Assembly: GCA_027627225.1 (NCBI GenBank)
Contig: CM051032.1
Coordinates: forward strand, 67,118,320 to 67,182,319
Reading direction: 5' to 3'
DNA length: 64,000 nucleotides
DNA from: Congeria kusceri
Taxonomy: Eukaryota; Mollusca; Bivalvia; Myida; Dreissenidae
Part shown: piece after piece, positions 62,085-64,000 of the stretch
Position numbering within the stretch: the stretch's first letter is position 1
Layout: every line of letters starts with the position of its first letter
Program-made: the position numbers and the translations under genes
Notes under the pieces: model-generated
The model's input: only the letters and a program-made list of their open reading frames with translations
Told to the model about the DNA's origin: nothing
The model's database searches: none

Positions 62085-64000
62085 CTATCGTGTACCTGTT
62101 CACATAGTATTGCGCAGCTATCTGTGTTTCTTATCATATTAATTTAAGGCCAACATTTTTTTATCTTTTGTTTTACGGGAGCGCCGACCATAACTTTTGA
62201 CAAAATCAAATCTGAATTTTAATTATAATTTTCCCGCCGACTTTGTATTTTATTCGTAGCACAAAAAAAATCTATGCCGAGAGCTAAAATGTTTTGTACC
62301 ATGTTCCAATAAAAAGTACTATTTTCATTTCTTTCCCGATGCAGACGAAACACTTTGAGTACGAATATAAATTAGGCAAAATGTATGGACTGGTTTATGT
62401 ATAAAACACAGTTTATAACACAAACCATAAATTTCCAATAACCAATCTGGCACAGTCTGCCAGGTGCGTGGTTTTATCTCGGAAAATCTTTATCAAATTT
62501 GTGAAAACAACTCGCTGTTTGTCAGCATTCACTGTCTTATTAAAGATGATTGCTAGCAAGCTGTCGTAGAATCAGCGGACACAACTAATTACAGGATTAT
62601 CTTGTTGATAAATGGAGTGTGAAATTTTGTTTCTGGAATATGTCAAATGGACTGGTTATCGGGTATGTTTGTATTTCGGACAGTAAAGTAAAAGTGGATT
62701 GTTCTTGATTTCAAACTTCAAATATAATATCCTATTTTACCAGTTAGTTGTTTTCGATACATGTACATAATTGGTATATATTTTGTTCAGCCTTTTTATG
62801 TTAACCAGAGTGCAACAATTCATTATAGTATACTATTTACAAATTTTAGTTCATTAATATTTTGTGAAGCACTTTTCAATAGTATAACAGTGTATACATG
62901 TTGACATGTTACTGCAATGAACAATAAACTAAAATGTTTAATGCATTTAATATAGTGCACGTAATTTACATGTACACGTGCTTTTGTTAATGCCATAATA
63001 TTAATGTAAAGCACAGTAAAATATATATCTATTAAAACAATAAAAACATTGAGGTAGGTTCCTCCAGTGGCCAGTGTTTCCCAAAATCAGGCATTTCGTG
63101 CTAATTTTTCCTATAAAAAGCCAGGCCCTTTCCCCAAAATCGGCAGAAAAAAATCTGAAAATTTATCAAAAACAAAAGAGAATCCATTTCAATTCGCAAA
63201 ATAGCATAGAACAACACAGTTTCTGACATCGTTACCAATTTATGTGAAAGAAATGTTATCATTTTGAGTGTCTTTGCCGAAGAAGCAGAGGTGTTCTCAG
63301 GCATACACTTTGACATTATGATAAACTTTGGGTAGGTTTGATGAAATAAATAGTATTGATTAAAATGCCATACTTAAATTATATGCATTATTAACTGTAT
63401 AAATTGCCTAATGATTGCATCGGACCAGTTTGAAAATTGGTAAATGTTTAGGGTAAACTTTTAGGCCATGTCAATTTAAAGTATGAATAAAAGAAAACAG
63501 GTCGGGGAAATTACAAAATTTCAGTATTAAGTTAGTGAGCTCCAGATGATCCAGTAGTTACAAAAAAAGAAGAAAATTGACAAGGTACTGGGTTCAACGA
63601 AAGTGCCAGCTAATGAATGTTTACATTAAAATAATAACAAGTGTACAAACACAGAAATATGACAATACAATATGAAACAAAAGCAGTTGTCAAGTTAAAA
63701 ATAATAAATGTTTGGATAAGTATGAAATAATGATTGTTTAATTCTGCTCAAATACATAGTTAAAGAGTTTTCAACTAATTTATTTTTACTAGTATGTCTT
63801 AAAAGTGCATGTTTTTGACCGTGACTGTAACAAATGTTTTATTTTAAAAATAAATAAAATTATATTTTTTTCATTTTTATTTTCGTTTTTTTTGTCGACT
63901 GGTGATAAAAAGACATATTATTTTTATTTTTATTTATCACCCCCCCCCCCCCGACTCAATTACAAAAAAAAAATTCCCGTAAAACAAAAAGTTAAAAAAT
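62085..64000. other. opsin B' intron 2, non-coding, cut by window end
   Basis: Duplicate of 41011-42926. A poly-C tract at about 63940-63953 seems one base longer than in the first copy. No exon 3 within the window. Confidence 0.6.

Larger units (their letters stand above)
48124..64000 (+). repeat. 21-kb duplicated unit, second copy (runs off window end)
   Basis: Near-identical to 27077-42926. Differences I noticed include a change near 48745 (CACCATC versus CATCATC), 48924 (TTCAA versus TTGAA), about 54297, 55078, 55550, 57004, about 63150, one near 63750, and the extra 27-bp minisatellite unit near 60080. Confidence 0.95.

Overview
This is AT-rich eukaryotic, animal nuclear DNA: spliced genes with GT-AG introns, tRNA-derived SINE heads, a mariner (DD34D) copy, many foldback elements and minisatellites, and very little coding sequence. 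The opsin genes are of the group-4 (neuropsin/Opn5-like) type. Together with the style of foldback and the Mutator-like transposase this suggests a mollusc, most likely a bivalve. The species cannot be fixed from the window.

Layout. 1-1.5 kb: broken mariner, with an intron-like insert and a nested MITE. 1.5-2.7 kb: foldback, SINE head and tandem repeats. 3.06-16.2 kb: opsin pseudogene A, three exons with matching splice phases (3063-3597, 7269-7359, 16022-16203); its introns hold a 2-kb foldback and a 1.9-kb minisatellite. 17.1-17.6 kb: eight 59-bp tandem units. 19.6-26.65 kb: a pair of inverted repeat arms enclosing a 4.27-kb mobile element (20228-24500). That element has two identical 479-bp direct repeats flanking two convergent genes: a spliced I-PpoI-like His-Me finger endonuclease and a 652-aa Mutator-like transposase. 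27.08-48.12 kb: a 21.05-kb unit whose second copy starts at 48124 and runs off the window end. The unit contains, in order, a hairpin-rich non-coding region (about 28.4-36.2 kb), opsin pseudogene B (exons 36404-37056, 39970-40060, 45191-45375), minisatellites and foldbacks.

How the parts relate. Opsins A and B are old tandem paralogues: same exon phases, an identical 91-nt second exon length, related intron sequence, and a minisatellite seeded at the same splice donor. Every copy carries disabling lesions, so this looks like a decayed opsin cluster. The B unit was then copied almost perfectly; I see about ten substitutions and one 27-bp indel over 15.9 kb. This is either a very recent tandem duplication or an assembly artefact. 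Three vertebrate-type telomere repeats sit at its left edge and a palindrome-rich block sits just before the junction.

Most promising for novelty: (1) the two-gene transposon with long direct repeats that are themselves TIR-ended; (2) a 17-copy array of one hairpin with a bulged A and covarying stems, preceded by another hairpin series and followed by multi-hairpin repeats, which together look like a structured non-coding RNA locus or an unusual non-autonomous element; (3) minisatellites built from repeated copies of an exon-2 splice donor.
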